In this document: piece after piece, positions 45,072 to 53,652 of the stretch
How the letters are laid out: each line of letters begins with the position of its first letter
Position numbering within the stretch: the stretch's first letter is position 1
Assembly (NCBI RefSeq): GCF_039830095.1
Contig: NZ_CP142435.1
Span: 496,001-560,000 of the forward strand
Reading direction: 5' to 3'
Source: Dolosigranulum savutiense
Lineage (GTDB): Bacteria > Bacillota > Bacilli > Lactobacillales > Carnobacteriaceae_A
DNA: 64,000 nt
Program-made: the position numbers and the translations under genes
The notes under the pieces: model-generated
What the model saw: the letters and a program-made list of their open reading frames with translations, nothing else
The model's database searches: none
Told to the model about the DNA's origin: nothing

Positions 45072-45119
45072 TATCTATCAACCTTTCTTCTTCCACATTC
45101 TCTTATTTATATTAGCGTA

Positions 45120-45563
45120 TTATGTTGTGAAATGCAATCTTAATTCGTAGTCGCCTAATTTCTCTTCGCCAGAGAATAATTGATAATCCACTTGTACTTC
45201 ACCAGCAGTAGGTTGTTGCTCGAGGGTGGTCGTCAAGTGGTTGGTCTGGACGTCTAGTTGTATAATTCCAGCTGGCGTTCGGTAATTGACGCTCGTTGGC
45301 TGAATACTACTAAAGACTAATCGCGTTGTCTGCTCTGCATGACGGATTAAGGTCACTTCCTCCCCTGACTGATTAATCTTCACTGTAACTGGGGTCACTT
45401 GGCTATCTAATACTTCATCAAATTTAATATAATAATGACCTTTCATCTGAGCAAACCGTCCTCGATCTTCAAACTGATGCTCATTCACTTGACCCGCCTG
45501 CTTCGACTTAACCGACATTTTCACTTCAGCTACTTGCGCTTGTCCTTCAATCATTTGGCACAT
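45120..45563 (-). CDS. DUF1934 family protein (YwiB-like)
   Basis: This 147-aa beta-rich protein resembles the YwiB/DUF1934 lipocalin-like family (YYIKFDE, VTLIRHAEQTTRLVF, then a C-terminal YELRLHF strand). Function is unknown. GGGAG lies 5 bases before the ATG at 45563. In Firmicutes this family often lies near rpoE or argS genes; here rpoE is 48 bp downstream. Confidence 0.8.
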   Translation of the reverse strand: MCQMIEGQAQVAEVKMSVKSKQAGQVNEHQFEDRGRFAQMKGHYYIKFDEVLDSQVTPVTVKINQSGEEVTLIRHAEQTTRLVFSSIQPTSVNYRTPAGIIQLDVQTNHLTTTLEQQPTAGEVQVDYQLFSGEEKLGDYELRLHFTT

Positions 45564-45754
45564 CACCACTCCCTATTCTCATCATCTCCTCCATTGTAAC
45601 ATACAAAATCGGCAAAAACTACACCCGCCTAAAACATTGATATAAAAGCATCTGTTTTCAACCACACCCTACTACAACCAAGATTAAGGGCCACAATTTG
45701 CCCCTTTTCTGACCCTTTTTTAGGGGCATTTTCTTATTTATAATCACCTGAAAT

Positions 45755-45823
45755 AGAAAAAAGCCCAGCGCAAGGACCAAGTGCCGGGCATAACATTAGA
45801 AAAGGAACACCTTCATTATAGCA
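45755..45823 (-). ncRNA. Candidate small RNA of about 55 nt
   Basis: The minus strand has extended -10 TGCTATAAT (45815-45823), a predicted start near 45808, and an intrinsic terminator (9-bp stem 45763-45771 with 45781-45789, then TTTTTTCTATTT). There is no open frame of useful size in between. Confidence 0.4.
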
Positions 45824-45867
45824 TGTCTATTTCTCTACAACTACATAAGTTTTAAATCAACATCAAA

Positions 45868-45892
45868 AAGCGCCCCTTCTCAGGAGCGCCTA
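45868..45892 (-). terminator. Terminator downstream of the GNAT gene
   Basis: An 8-bp GC-rich stem (gcgctcct / aggggcgc) with a gaga loop is followed by TTTTTG on the minus strand, about 105 bp after the GNAT stop. Confidence 0.7.
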
Positions 45893-45997
45893 GTTATGGT
45901 ATCGGTCAATGGTTGGACGGCGTACCCAACATCTCAGGTACCTCTCTATGGGCTAGCGAGGGAGGTGTGACAGGAGCCTTTCTGCCTTCAATGACCT

Positions 45998-46606
45998 TTA
46001 TTCATTTACTTCAATGCTAATTGCTTCAAGACTTTGATACGGTAAATAACCCTGTTCATATAATGTATCAATTGACATCATCATTGGAAATAAGATATTA
46101 CTCGTATCAACTTGATAAATTTCCGGTCGTAAACGCGGATCAATTAATTCAAATCCACTCTTTTCATAAAATTCGACACTTTCATCTACTGATTTTAAAT
46201 AAATCAACTCAACGCCAGCATAATAAGCAATAGATAACGTGCTTTTAAATACTTCTTCCATCATTAAATTGCCAATCCCCTTACCTTGATGGCGATAATC
46301 AATGGCAAAGAAGGCTAAGTTGACATATGGATACGTATCAATCTGTTTATTCCCTGGATTTTCTGTTTCTAATGTTCCTACAGTCAAACCAAAGAACCCA
46401 ATAATTTTCTCACCATCTAATAATACATTCACACGCATCTTATTAGATAAGTGATAATCTAATGCCTCTTCATAGAAAAACTGATTAATTCCATAATTAT
46501 GGCAATCAAATGTTCGCAACACATCACCTGTCACCAATGATGAGATAGATACCAGATTAAATTTCTTTGTCATGTTGTCGTTTCTCTTTTGGTAATCCTC
46601 GAACAA
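45998..46606 (-). CDS. GNAT family N-acetyltransferase
   Basis: This 202-aa protein has the acetyl-CoA binding region VNLAFFAIDYRHQGKGIGNLMMEE (about 95-118), preceded by a beta-rich core and followed by VEFYEKSGFELID. A TTG start at 46606 has a strong AAAGGAG 6 bases upstream; the next ATG at 46573 lacks a good site. It overlaps the upstream 63-aa gene by 50 bp. The pair layout, small gene first and enzyme second with overlap, recalls GNAT toxin-antitoxin modules such as TacAT, but the partner is not a ribbon-helix-helix protein. A modifying enzyme acting with its partner is an alternative. Confidence 0.8.
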   Translation of the reverse strand: MFEDYQKRNDNMTKKFNLVSISSLVTGDVLRTFDCHNYGINQFFYEEALDYHLSNKMRVNVLLDGEKIIGFFGLTVGTLETENPGNKQIDTYPYVNLAFFAIDYRHQGKGIGNLMMEEVFKSTLSIAYYAGVELIYLKSVDESVEFYEKSGFELIDPRLRPEIYQVDTSNILFPMMMSIDTLYEQGYLPYQSLEAISIEVNE

Positions 46607-46748
46607 TGCGTACTCCTTTAGGTTTCCCTCTGTCTAAGTTGCCTCGAATATCGACTGATCGGTTGGGTTGCGATAAACGCTTCTGTAGTTGCTCAAATTC
46701 TTCTTGACTATTCACTGTAATTCGTTCATGTCGAACAATACCAGCCAT
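46557..46748 (-). CDS. Small basic protein upstream of the GNAT gene
   Basis: This 63-aa, Arg/Lys-rich protein contains VNSQEEFEQLQKRLSQPNRS and GKPKGVRIVRGLPKEKRQ. No family is recognised. AAGGAGGGG lies 6 bases before the ATG, so it is well translated. The last 50 bp overlap the GNAT start, indicating a two-gene unit. It might be the antitoxin-like or substrate-guiding partner of the acetyltransferase. Confidence 0.65.
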   Translation of the reverse strand: MAGIVRHERITVNSQEEFEQLQKRLSQPNRSVDIRGNLDRGKPKGVRIVRGLPKEKRQHDKEI

Positions 46749-46898
46749 AGAATCCCCTCCTTGTAAGGCTTTGTCACATTATACACCGATATACATCATT
46801 GCGCAAGAATTTCTTTTCTGACTCCTCCACCAATTTAGTCGTAAGATATGCGGGTAATATCTATGAAAAACCGCTCATCTCAGCATTTTCTATTGATT

Positions 46899-46909
46899 TT
46901 TGCTATAAT
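46899..46909 (+). promoter_or_regulatory. Extended -10 promoter of the lipL operon
   Basis: TTTGCTATAAT (TATAAT at 46904-46909) lies about 36 bp before the GTG start of lipL. There is no good -35, as is common with an extended TGn motif. Confidence 0.6.
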
Positions 46910-46945
46910 AGGCATAGATTACTTAGATGACTGTGGGGGATTGAT

Positions 46946-47821
46946 GTGAGTGAGTTACAAGCAGATGGATTAGATCAATGGAAGGAACATGTCTTCGAGT
47001 TGTATCATACGGATGATTTTCCACTCGATGTGAACGGCTTAACTTATTTTGCGCTGACAGATGCGTTAATTAAGTATGCAGGATGGGCAGATCAACCGCT
47101 TGTCTACTTTTGGCCGTCTGACCCCTTAATTTTCTTAGGGATGGTGGATTCCAAATTACCTCATCTGAACGATGGACTGAAGGTCTTCGAAGAGGCTGGA
47201 TATGAGTATATTGTGCGTAATTCGGGAGGATTAGCCGTTGTAAGTGATCCTGGTGTATTGAATTTTTCGATTATCTTTCCAGAAGAACATCAACGACTAG
47301 ATATTAATCGAGCTTACAGTCGGATGCATGAGCTTATTTCCCAAGCCTTAGCCCCATATGGTGTTGAGGTGAATGCGATTGAAGTGCCAGAATCATACTG
47401 TCCGGGTGATTATGATCTGAGTATTCATGGACGTAAGATTGCTGGAATCTCGCAACGACGGATCGGACAAGGGGTTGCAGTTATGATTTATATCAGCATA
47501 AACGGTGATCAAGATGTACGCTCACGCTTAATCAAATCCTTCTATGATCGTGGACTCCAAGGCAAGACAATTAACTGGGACTATCCTGATATCGATCCAA
47601 GTGTCATGACAACAGTAGAAGCTGAGATTGGAGAACCGATCGATGTGGCCAAGATGACTAAGTTAATTATCCAGGTCCTACAAGATAACGCCGATGGACA
47701 AGCGCTACGTGAAGGCAACTTTACCCACGATATTTTATCCACCTATATGACCGCCTATGATAAAATGGTGATGCGCAATAAGAAGCTACTAGGTGATCTA
47801 TTCGATAAGGAGGCATATTGA
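46946..47821 (+). CDS. lipL: Octanoyl-GcvH:protein N-octanoyltransferase LipL
   Basis: This 291-aa protein of the biotin/lipoate ligase fold has the RNSGGLAVVSDPGVLNFS block and the catalytic Cys in ESYCPGDYDLSIHGRKIAGI. This matches B. subtilis LipL (YwfL), which moves octanoyl groups from GcvH to E2 proteins. The GTG start has GGGGGA 5 bases upstream. It overlaps the next gene (ywfO-like) by 4 bp; the same pairing is conserved in Bacillus. A general lipoate-protein ligase is the main alternative. Confidence 0.85.
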   Translation: MSELQADGLDQWKEHVFELYHTDDFPLDVNGLTYFALTDALIKYAGWADQPLVYFWPSDPLIFLGMVDSKLPHLNDGLKVFEEAGYEYIVRNSGGLAVVSDPGVLNFSIIFPEEHQRLDINRAYSRMHELISQALAPYGVEVNAIEVPESYCPGDYDLSIHGRKIAGISQRRIGQGVAVMIYISINGDQDVRSRLIKSFYDRGLQGKTINWDYPDIDPSVMTTVEAEIGEPIDVAKMTKLIIQVLQDNADGQALREGNFTHDILSTYMTAYDKMVMRNKKLLGDLFDKEAY

Positions 47822-49170
47822 TGGCCCATAACTTAACCTTTGAACAGAAGAATAAATTAAATGATGAAAAAGTCTTCCGTGACCCTGTCCATGACTATAT
47901 CCATGTCAATTATCAATTGATTATGGATTTAATCAACTCACGCGAATTTCAGCGTTTACGCCGAATTAAACAGCTCGGCACGGCGCAGTATACCTTCCAT
48001 GGCGCGGAACATTCACGCTTTTCGCATTCATTAGGTGTCTATGAACTCACGCGAAAGATGATTAATAACTTCCAGCGCCATTATTCAGATGTGTGGGATG
48101 ACCAGTATCGACTCGTTACCTTGTGTGCAGCACTACTGCACGATATCGGTCATGGTCCTTTCTCACATACGTTTGAGAAAATCTTCGATACCAATCATGA
48201 GCAATTTACGATTGATATTATTTTGCAAGAGGGAACCGAAGTACATCATATCTTGCGACAAGTATCCGATGACTTCCCGAACCAAGTCGCAAGTGTCATT
48301 ACCGGTGAACATCCTAATCCTCAAGTAGTCCAACTCATTAGTTCCCAAATTGATGCAGATCGGATGGATTATCTATTGCGCGATGCTTACTTTACGGGTG
48401 CCACATATGGTGCCTTCGATTTATCCCGCATTATGCGCGTGATGAAACCTTATGAAGACGGAATTGCCTTCTCTCACCGCGGTATGCATGCGGTTGAAGA
48501 TTATATTTTGTGTCGTTATCAGATGTACATGCAAGTCTACTTCCACCCAGCTTCACGAGGTATGGAAGTTACCTTGGACCGCTTATTGAAGCGAGCACGC
48601 CAACTCTATAACGAAGATAAGTTAGATTCGCATGCCCCTCTATTAGAGCCATTCTTTGCTGAGGAGCATTCATTGCAAGATTATCTGCGAATTGATGATA
48701 CGACTTTCTACGTGGCTTTGACGCATTGGACGGATAGCTCAGACCCTTACTTGAGCCAGCTTGCTCGGATGTTTTTGGACCGGAAGCCGCTAAAATCAGT
48801 TGAATTCAATCATGAGACGGATCAAGACTTGGTAGATACGTTGCGTAATATTGTCGAGAATGTTTATTATGACAAAGACTTGTTCACAATGGTTAATACC
48901 ACCTTTGATATTTCTTATGATTATAAGCTAAAACAAAAAGCACCCATTATGCTCTATTATCCGGATGGAAGCTTGATTGAACTGGGAGAAGTTAGTAAAA
49001 TAGCCAATATCTTAAGTGATAGTATTCATGGAGATGATCGATTGTATGTCCCACGCGAATTTATCAAACCATCTGATCAAGATTATATGAGTATGTTCGC
49101 TGAGAGCCTGCACGAATTCAGCCAATATATCCATAATGGCAAAATCACTCGCCCTAAGTCATCTAATTAG
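47818..49170 (+). CDS. HD-domain phosphohydrolase, YwfO-type dNTPase
   Basis: This 450-aa protein has the HD motifs RRIKQLGTAQYTFHGAEHSR FSHS-type region near residue 55 and LLHDIGHGPFSHTFE near 110, with a second metal-binding Asp in DADRMDYLLRDA. It matches the YwfO family of deoxynucleoside triphosphatases or related phosphohydrolases. It overlaps lipL by 4 bp (ATGA), so they are coupled. AAGGAGG precedes the ATG. Confidence 0.9.
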   Translation: MMAHNLTFEQKNKLNDEKVFRDPVHDYIHVNYQLIMDLINSREFQRLRRIKQLGTAQYTFHGAEHSRFSHSLGVYELTRKMINNFQRHYSDVWDDQYRLVTLCAALLHDIGHGPFSHTFEKIFDTNHEQFTIDIILQEGTEVHHILRQVSDDFPNQVASVITGEHPNPQVVQLISSQIDADRMDYLLRDAYFTGATYGAFDLSRIMRVMKPYEDGIAFSHRGMHAVEDYILCRYQMYMQVYFHPASRGMEVTLDRLLKRARQLYNEDKLDSHAPLLEPFFAEEHSLQDYLRIDDTTFYVALTHWTDSSDPYLSQLARMFLDRKPLKSVEFNHETDQDLVDTLRNIVENVYYDKDLFTMVNTTFDISYDYKLKQKAPIMLYYPDGSLIELGEVSKIANILSDSIHGDDRLYVPREFIKPSDQDYMSMFAESLHEFSQYIHNGKITRPKSSN

Positions 49171-49211
49171 CCCAATTGAACAAAACACCCCAACCAAAAA
49201 GGAGATACACC

Positions 49212-50027
49212 ATGTCTATAAAATTATTAGCCATTGATATTGATGATACCTTACTGACATCCAGTCACGAGGTACATTCAGCTGCCCCTGAGATGATCAC
49301 CCGTGCACTTGAAGCAGGTGTCAAGGTCGTCTTATGTACCGGACGTGCTACCCCGAGTGCGATGCACTACGCCGAAGAGCTCGGCTTGAAGGATGCTGGA
49401 CAATTTTTGATTACGTATAACGGAGCTGTTACCACGAACTTAGCTGACGATACTATTTTTGCGGATGCGACGCTAGATCTTGATGATGTCCGTACATTAT
49501 TCGATGTGAGTGAAGAGATTGGTGCTCACGCACACGCGATTGCTGACGGAGGTATTTTTACACCAAACAATCCACTTAGTCCTTATACCATTCGTGAAGC
49601 TTGGTTAACAGACTTGCCCCTCTTCTATCGACCCGTTGATGAACTCGATGAATCACTGATTTATAATAAATTCATGATGGTCGATGAACCAGATATCTTA
49701 GATCGCGCACAAGCACATATGAAAGAACATTATAGTAACCAATTCACTGCCTTACGTAGCCAACCTTATTACTTAGAGATGATTCATCCCCAAGCAAGTA
49801 AAGGAAAAGCTGTCGCTTACTTAGCTGAACAACTAGGGATTGATCTCAGTGAAACGATGGGGATTGGTGATAGCGGGAATGACCTAAATCTAATCACCAC
49901 CTGTGGCATCGGTGTTGCAGTTGGTAACGCCATCGATGAATTGAAAGACTTAGCGGATTATGTCGCCCCCACTAATGATGAGGGCGGCGTTGCCCACGCA
50001 ATTGAAAGATTTATTCTTAACTCATAA
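49212..50027 (+). CDS. Cof-type HAD-IIB phosphatase
   Basis: This 271-aa phosphatase starts MSIKLLAIDIDDTLLTSS with the nucleophile Asp in DIDDT (Asp9), then VLCTGRATPS, the Lys in SKGKAVAYLAEQLGI and GDSGNDLNLI. It acts on small phosphorylated metabolites such as sugar phosphates or FMN. AAGGAGATACACC precedes the start at 49212, so the 12 extra upstream codons are not used. It is likely the third gene of the lipL-ywfO unit. Confidence 0.9.
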   Translation: MSIKLLAIDIDDTLLTSSHEVHSAAPEMITRALEAGVKVVLCTGRATPSAMHYAEELGLKDAGQFLITYNGAVTTNLADDTIFADATLDLDDVRTLFDVSEEIGAHAHAIADGGIFTPNNPLSPYTIREAWLTDLPLFYRPVDELDESLIYNKFMMVDEPDILDRAQAHMKEHYSNQFTALRSQPYYLEMIHPQASKGKAVAYLAEQLGIDLSETMGIGDSGNDLNLITTCGIGVAVGNAIDELKDLADYVAPTNDEGGVAHAIERFILNS

Positions 50028-50040
50028 TAATCTAACAGAT

Positions 50041-50085
50041 AAAATGGCTAATTATCCACATGATGTGTGGACAATTAGCCATTTT
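50041..50085. terminator. Bidirectional terminator between the Cof gene and GH20
   Basis: A long near-perfect stem (aaaatggctaatt-a-tccaca with tgtgga-c-aattagccatttt) lies between convergent genes, with A-rich and T-rich flanks. Confidence 0.85.
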
Positions 50086-50092
50086 TGCTTAC

Positions 50093-51193
50093 TTATTCGT
50101 CTGAAAATTGCTCGTTATTTTTCTGGGAAAATGTTTCAAGCCAGTGTTTAAGATGCGGTTCGATATACGGTACATCCGGATCATCACACCAAGCAGCAAT
50201 CATACTACCAATTGTCGGAATAGCTTCATCTTCATCCTTTAATACTTGGTCAAATGGGGCCTGCTCCATGCCATTCAAGCCTTGTTCTAAGTTATACCAA
50301 CCACTCTCTTTATCCTCGCGACCAATCACATAATACCACGAATCATTCGTGTTCAAGATATCATGTCCGCGCTCGCTGAAGTAATGCGAAGAGGCTACCT
50401 CATAATCTTCCCAGCCCGCTGTCCAGTACGCAATCACAATATCAGAATCGAATGTTCCTTGATCAATCACATAATCGAAGTACAAACCATCATTGAACGC
50501 AATCGGACGTAAACCGTGCTGCTTCAATAGGCGAGCTAAATCATTGGTATAGGCTACAAAGTCCTCGTATTCCCCGCGCTTCTGTAAGTTCTTCCAGCCT
50601 GGCATCCAGTTCGGAATCGCATCATTAGCATACTCATCCAAGCCCATATTGAAGAAAGCAACTTTCCCTTCAAAGTACGTCGCATACAACTCAACAAGTG
50701 CCTTCGTAAAAGCCACTGCTCGATCATTTTTCAGATCAACTGTTCTGTGCGATACAGTTGACTCTCCGGAATCCGGATCATGATAGACATAGTTGGGCGC
50801 TTCGATGCCTAAATGCTTCATTGCTTCTAGGATAGCATCCATATGGCCCGGTGTATTGACAGCCGGAATCAGCTCAACTTTGCGTTCTGCCATATAGACC
50901 AGCAACTCATTCATCTCTGCTTCCGTTAGTGTATTCCCATTCGGATCATCATAATAAGCCACATTTCCTGCCTTAATTGCTTCTTGAACGGCTTCACTCT
51001 CATAAACCGTCCCCTCAACATCTAGCCGCATATCATTCAACGTCAAGCGCAGACCATCATTGCCGACCAACAAATGCAAATGTGTATAACCATTGTCCGC
51101 TAGCATATCGACTACATTTTTTAACTGCTCTAAGGAAAAATACTTCCGTCCCGCATCGAGTGATACGACCCGCATCTTATCTACCTTCGTCAT
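50093..51193 (-). CDS. GH20-type beta-N-acetylhexosaminidase, intracellular
   Basis: This 366-aa protein begins MRVVSLDAGRKYFSLEQLKNVVDML near the N-terminus and shows the GH20 barrel signs: LIPAVNTPGHMDAIL and the catalytic pair in FFNMGLDEYAND (Asp-Glu). No signal peptide or cell-wall anchor is seen, unlike streptococcal StrH. It therefore works inside the cell on hexosaminides or on peptidoglycan-derived sugars taken up elsewhere. Alone on its transcript next to msrA. Confidence 0.85.
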   Translation of the reverse strand: MTKVDKMRVVSLDAGRKYFSLEQLKNVVDMLADNGYTHLHLLVGNDGLRLTLNDMRLDVEGTVYESEAVQEAIKAGNVAYYDDPNGNTLTEAEMNELLVYMAERKVELIPAVNTPGHMDAILEAMKHLGIEAPNYVYHDPDSGESTVSHRTVDLKNDRAVAFTKALVELYATYFEGKVAFFNMGLDEYANDAIPNWMPGWKNLQKRGEYEDFVAYTNDLARLLKQHGLRPIAFNDGLYFDYVIDQGTFDSDIVIAYWTAGWEDYEVASSHYFSERGHDILNTNDSWYYVIGREDKESGWYNLEQGLNGMEQAPFDQVLKDEDEAIPTIGSMIAAWCDDPDVPYIEPHLKHWLETFSQKNNEQFSDE

Positions 51194-51230
51194 ACATTTG
51201 CCTCCTTTTTTATTGCATCCAGTTTACCGA

Positions 51231-51758
51231 TTAATCCCAGTGCTCATCTAAGAAATCATCGCGTCCACTTCCCTTACGGTAACGGGTATAGTGCGCATTA
51301 TTTTTTTTATAAAAATCTTGATGATAGTCTTCGGCCGGGTAGAATGTTTCCTTCTCTTCAATAGAAACAACAATTGGTTTAGTAAAACGACCACTCTCGT
51401 CTAACTCACGCTTAGACTGTTCAGCAATAGCTTTCTCTTCTTCATTCTCATAGAAGATTACGGGACGATACGAATCGCCTCGATCGGCAAATTGTCCACT
51501 CGCATCGGTCGGATCTGTCTGTTGCCAGTAAATATGGACTAATTCTTCATATGACATCTTACTTGGATCATACGTAATTTCGACCGCTTCCGTATGCCCA
51601 GTCGTGCCCGAACAAACCTCTTCATATGTTGGATGCTCAACATGACCCCCTGTGTAGCCGGATAAAACTTGTTCGATCCCATCTAATGAATCGAACGGCT
51701 TCACCATACACCAAAAACATCCCCCGGCAAATACTGCTGTCTTAAAATTATGACTCAT
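51231..51758 (-). CDS. msrA: Peptide methionine sulfoxide reductase MsrA
   Basis: This 175-aa repair enzyme has the [16 protein letters not shown] motif with the catalytic Cys14, ending in a DFLDEHWD C-terminus. It reduces Met-S-oxide in proteins. It follows serS by a single base, so the two share a transcript. Confidence 0.94.
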   Translation of the reverse strand: MSHNFKTAVFAGGCFWCMVKPFDSLDGIEQVLSGYTGGHVEHPTYEEVCSGTTGHTEAVEITYDPSKMSYEELVHIYWQQTDPTDASGQFADRGDSYRPVIFYENEEEKAIAEQSKRELDESGRFTKPIVVSIEEKETFYPAEDYHQDFYKKNNAHYTRYRKGSGRDDFLDEHWD

Positions 51759-53054
51759 CTATTTTTCCTCCTTAATCACTGTCTTCCCACCCATATAAGG
51801 TACAAGCACCTCTGGAACCTTCACACTGCCATCCGGTTGTTGATAATTTTCAAGAATTGCAGCTACGGTACGTCCCACTGCTAAACCAGAACCATTCAGA
51901 GTGTGTACTAACTTCGGATTCCCTTCTTCATTGCGGTAACGAATCTTTGCTCGTCGCGCTTGGAAATCTTCACAGTTCGAACATGAACTGATCTCACGAT
52001 AAGTCTCCTGCGCAGGAATCCAGACTTCAATATCATAGGTCTTCGCAGCTGAGAAGCCCATATCGCCTGTACATAACGTCAACACACGGTACGGCAATTT
52101 CAACTCTTGCAAGATTTCTTCCGCATTGACCAACATCTTCTCTAACTCATCATAAGATGTCTCAGGCTCAGAGAACTTCACCATCTCAACTTTATTGAAC
52201 TGGTGCAAACGAATCAAGCCCCGCGTATCGCGACCCGCACTCCCCGCTTCAGAGCGAAAACTTGGTGACAGCGCCGTCAAGTAGATGGGTAACGCTTCTT
52301 CGATAATTTCATCCGCATAAAAATTAGTCAATGGAATCTCCGCCGTTGAGATCATCGTCAAGGGATGCTTATCAATCTGGAAGACATCTTCGGTAAATTT
52401 CGGGAACTGACCGGTTCCATACATCGCCTGATCATTGACTAGATACGGGGGAATCATCTCACGATAACCATTCTCATCCACATGCTTATCCAACATATAA
52501 TTGTACAATGCTCGCTCTAATCGTGCCCCTAAGCCTTTGTAGTAAAGAAAACGTGAACTCGCCACCTTCGCCCCACGTGAGAAGTCTAAAATATCTAAGT
52601 CTTTTCCTAAATCCCAGTGTGCTTTTGGTTCTCCATCTGGAAAATCAGAGAAATCAGGAATAAACTCATCGCCCCAACGCTTCACTTCAACATTATCTTC
52701 TTCATCCTCACCTACCGGCACTGATTCATGTGGTAAGTTCGGTAACCAAGATAACTGCTCTTGCAAGTGCTCCTCAATCTCAGCTAACTTCTCATCAAGT
52801 CCTCTAATTTCTGCAGCAACCTCTTGCATCTCAGCAATCGCATCCTCAGCTGATTCACCGGCTCGCTTCTTCTCACCGATCGTACTGGATACATCATTAC
52901 GGCGCTGCTTCAAGGTTTCTGATGTTTGGATGAGCTCACGTCGCTTCTCATCTAACGCTACTAATTCCTCAACAACTTCAGAAGCCACTCCTCTTGACTG
53001 CAACTTCTGCTTATATAAATCAATCTGCTCGCGCATCCCCTTCATATCTAACAC
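51759..53054 (-). CDS. serS: Seryl-tRNA synthetase SerS
   Basis: This 431-aa class II synthetase has the N-terminal coiled-coil arm (about 25-105), then motif 2 ([21 protein letters not shown]) and motif 3 ([19 protein letters not shown]). It attaches serine to tRNA-Ser and Sec. Controlled by the T-box leader upstream at 53095-53400. msrA follows directly. Confidence 0.96.
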   Translation of the reverse strand: MLDMKGMREQIDLYKQKLQSRGVASEVVEELVALDEKRRELIQTSETLKQRRNDVSSTIGEKKRAGESAEDAIAEMQEVAAEIRGLDEKLAEIEEHLQEQLSWLPNLPHESVPVGEDEEDNVEVKRWGDEFIPDFSDFPDGEPKAHWDLGKDLDILDFSRGAKVASSRFLYYKGLGARLERALYNYMLDKHVDENGYREMIPPYLVNDQAMYGTGQFPKFTEDVFQIDKHPLTMISTAEIPLTNFYADEIIEEALPIYLTALSPSFRSEAGSAGRDTRGLIRLHQFNKVEMVKFSEPETSYDELEKMLVNAEEILQELKLPYRVLTLCTGDMGFSAAKTYDIEVWIPAQETYREISSCSNCEDFQARRAKIRYRNEEGNPKLVHTLNGSGLAVGRTVAAILENYQQPDGSVKVPEVLVPYMGGKTVIKEEK

Positions 53055-53094
53055 GACTATCGCTCCTTTATCTCTTAAATTTTATTCTGAAAAA

Positions 53095-53400
53095 GACAGT
53101 CTCTATCCCTTAACTAGGGACGAAGACTGCCTCTCGCGGTGCCACCCAACTTTCAAGCCACGCCTTAAACAGGCCCAGCTTGCACTCGATTTGGATAACG
53201 GATCTACCGAAATAACTTGTACACATTAATTCATGTTAGCTAATATTGCCTTGCTCATAGACCTACTCATTAATTAATGTCCTTGGTCATTATTTACTCA
53301 TCTGCTGGATTCAGCACCTTCCTCTGTCAGCTCACACCACCCGCTGACTCTCTGTTAGATTCCACTACTTACTAGGACAGATGATTGTATTTAATTATTT
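53095..53400 (-). ncRNA. T-box riboswitch of serS, specifier UCC (Ser)
   Basis: The minus strand shows a stem I with AGAGAG and GGTGGTG, the base-pairing CATCTG/CAGATG around the specifier TCC (plus 53307-53309), the T-box GGGTGGCACCGCG (53136-53148), and a terminator stem (about 53095-53131) with TTTTTC. The UCC codon fits a serine leader and the serS gene below it. Confidence 0.9.
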
Positions 53401-53414
53401 ATTTAGTTAGCTTC

Positions 53415-53443
53415 ATTGTACCGCTAAATCAACACAGGTGCAA
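53415..53443 (-). promoter_or_regulatory. Promoter of the serS T-box leader
   Basis: TTGCAC (53438-53443), a 17-bp spacer and TACAAT (53415-53420) on the minus strand give a start near 53408, just upstream of the T-box leader. Confidence 0.65.
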
Positions 53444-53515
53444 ATTTAAAGCTCGATATTATTGAGTAAGATCGCTTGTCTAAATAGGCACTAATCTCTA
53501 CCGAATAGGAAAATA

Positions 53516-53620
53516 TTTATCGTTTAGCTTTAATTTGGTACACTTAACGTGAGTCATATTTCTCTGTCCTTTCTGTATGAGTGTGAGTACTATCAGATTA
53601 ACAGAGAATATGGCTTTTTT
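53516..53620 (+). ncRNA. Candidate small RNA between dacA and serS
   Basis: On the plus strand TTTATC (53516-53521), 17 bp and TACACT (53539-53544) could start an RNA near 53551. It contains a stem gtcatatttctctgt (53553-53567) with acagagaatatggc (53601-53614), then TTTTTT. No protein gene on this strand ends here, so the terminator has no other owner. Confidence 0.45.
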
Positions 53621-53652
53621 AGTGTTTTCTTGCTTGGATTTCATTGTACAAC

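Larger units (their letters stand above)
45600..45997. other. Structured gene-free region
   Basis: About 400 bp with several hairpins and no convincing gene. Seen are a 7-bp stem (45699-45705 with 45722-45728), a GC-rich hairpin with U6 on the minus strand (45763-45789), an extended -10 TGCTATAAT on the minus strand (45815-45823) and a terminator at 45868-45892. Between 45893 and 45985 is a GC-richer stretch containing gctagcgagggaggtg. It may include one or two small RNAs, or the relic of a type I toxin locus. Confidence 0.5.

Noticed and set aside
45658-45729. 23-codon frame on the minus strand giving a basic then hydrophobic peptide (MPLKKGQKRGKLWPLILVVVGCG)
   Set aside because: It resembles a small toxin in composition, but the nearest AGGTGA is 14 bases from the ATG and there is no further support. 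Left within the structured region as a possibility only.
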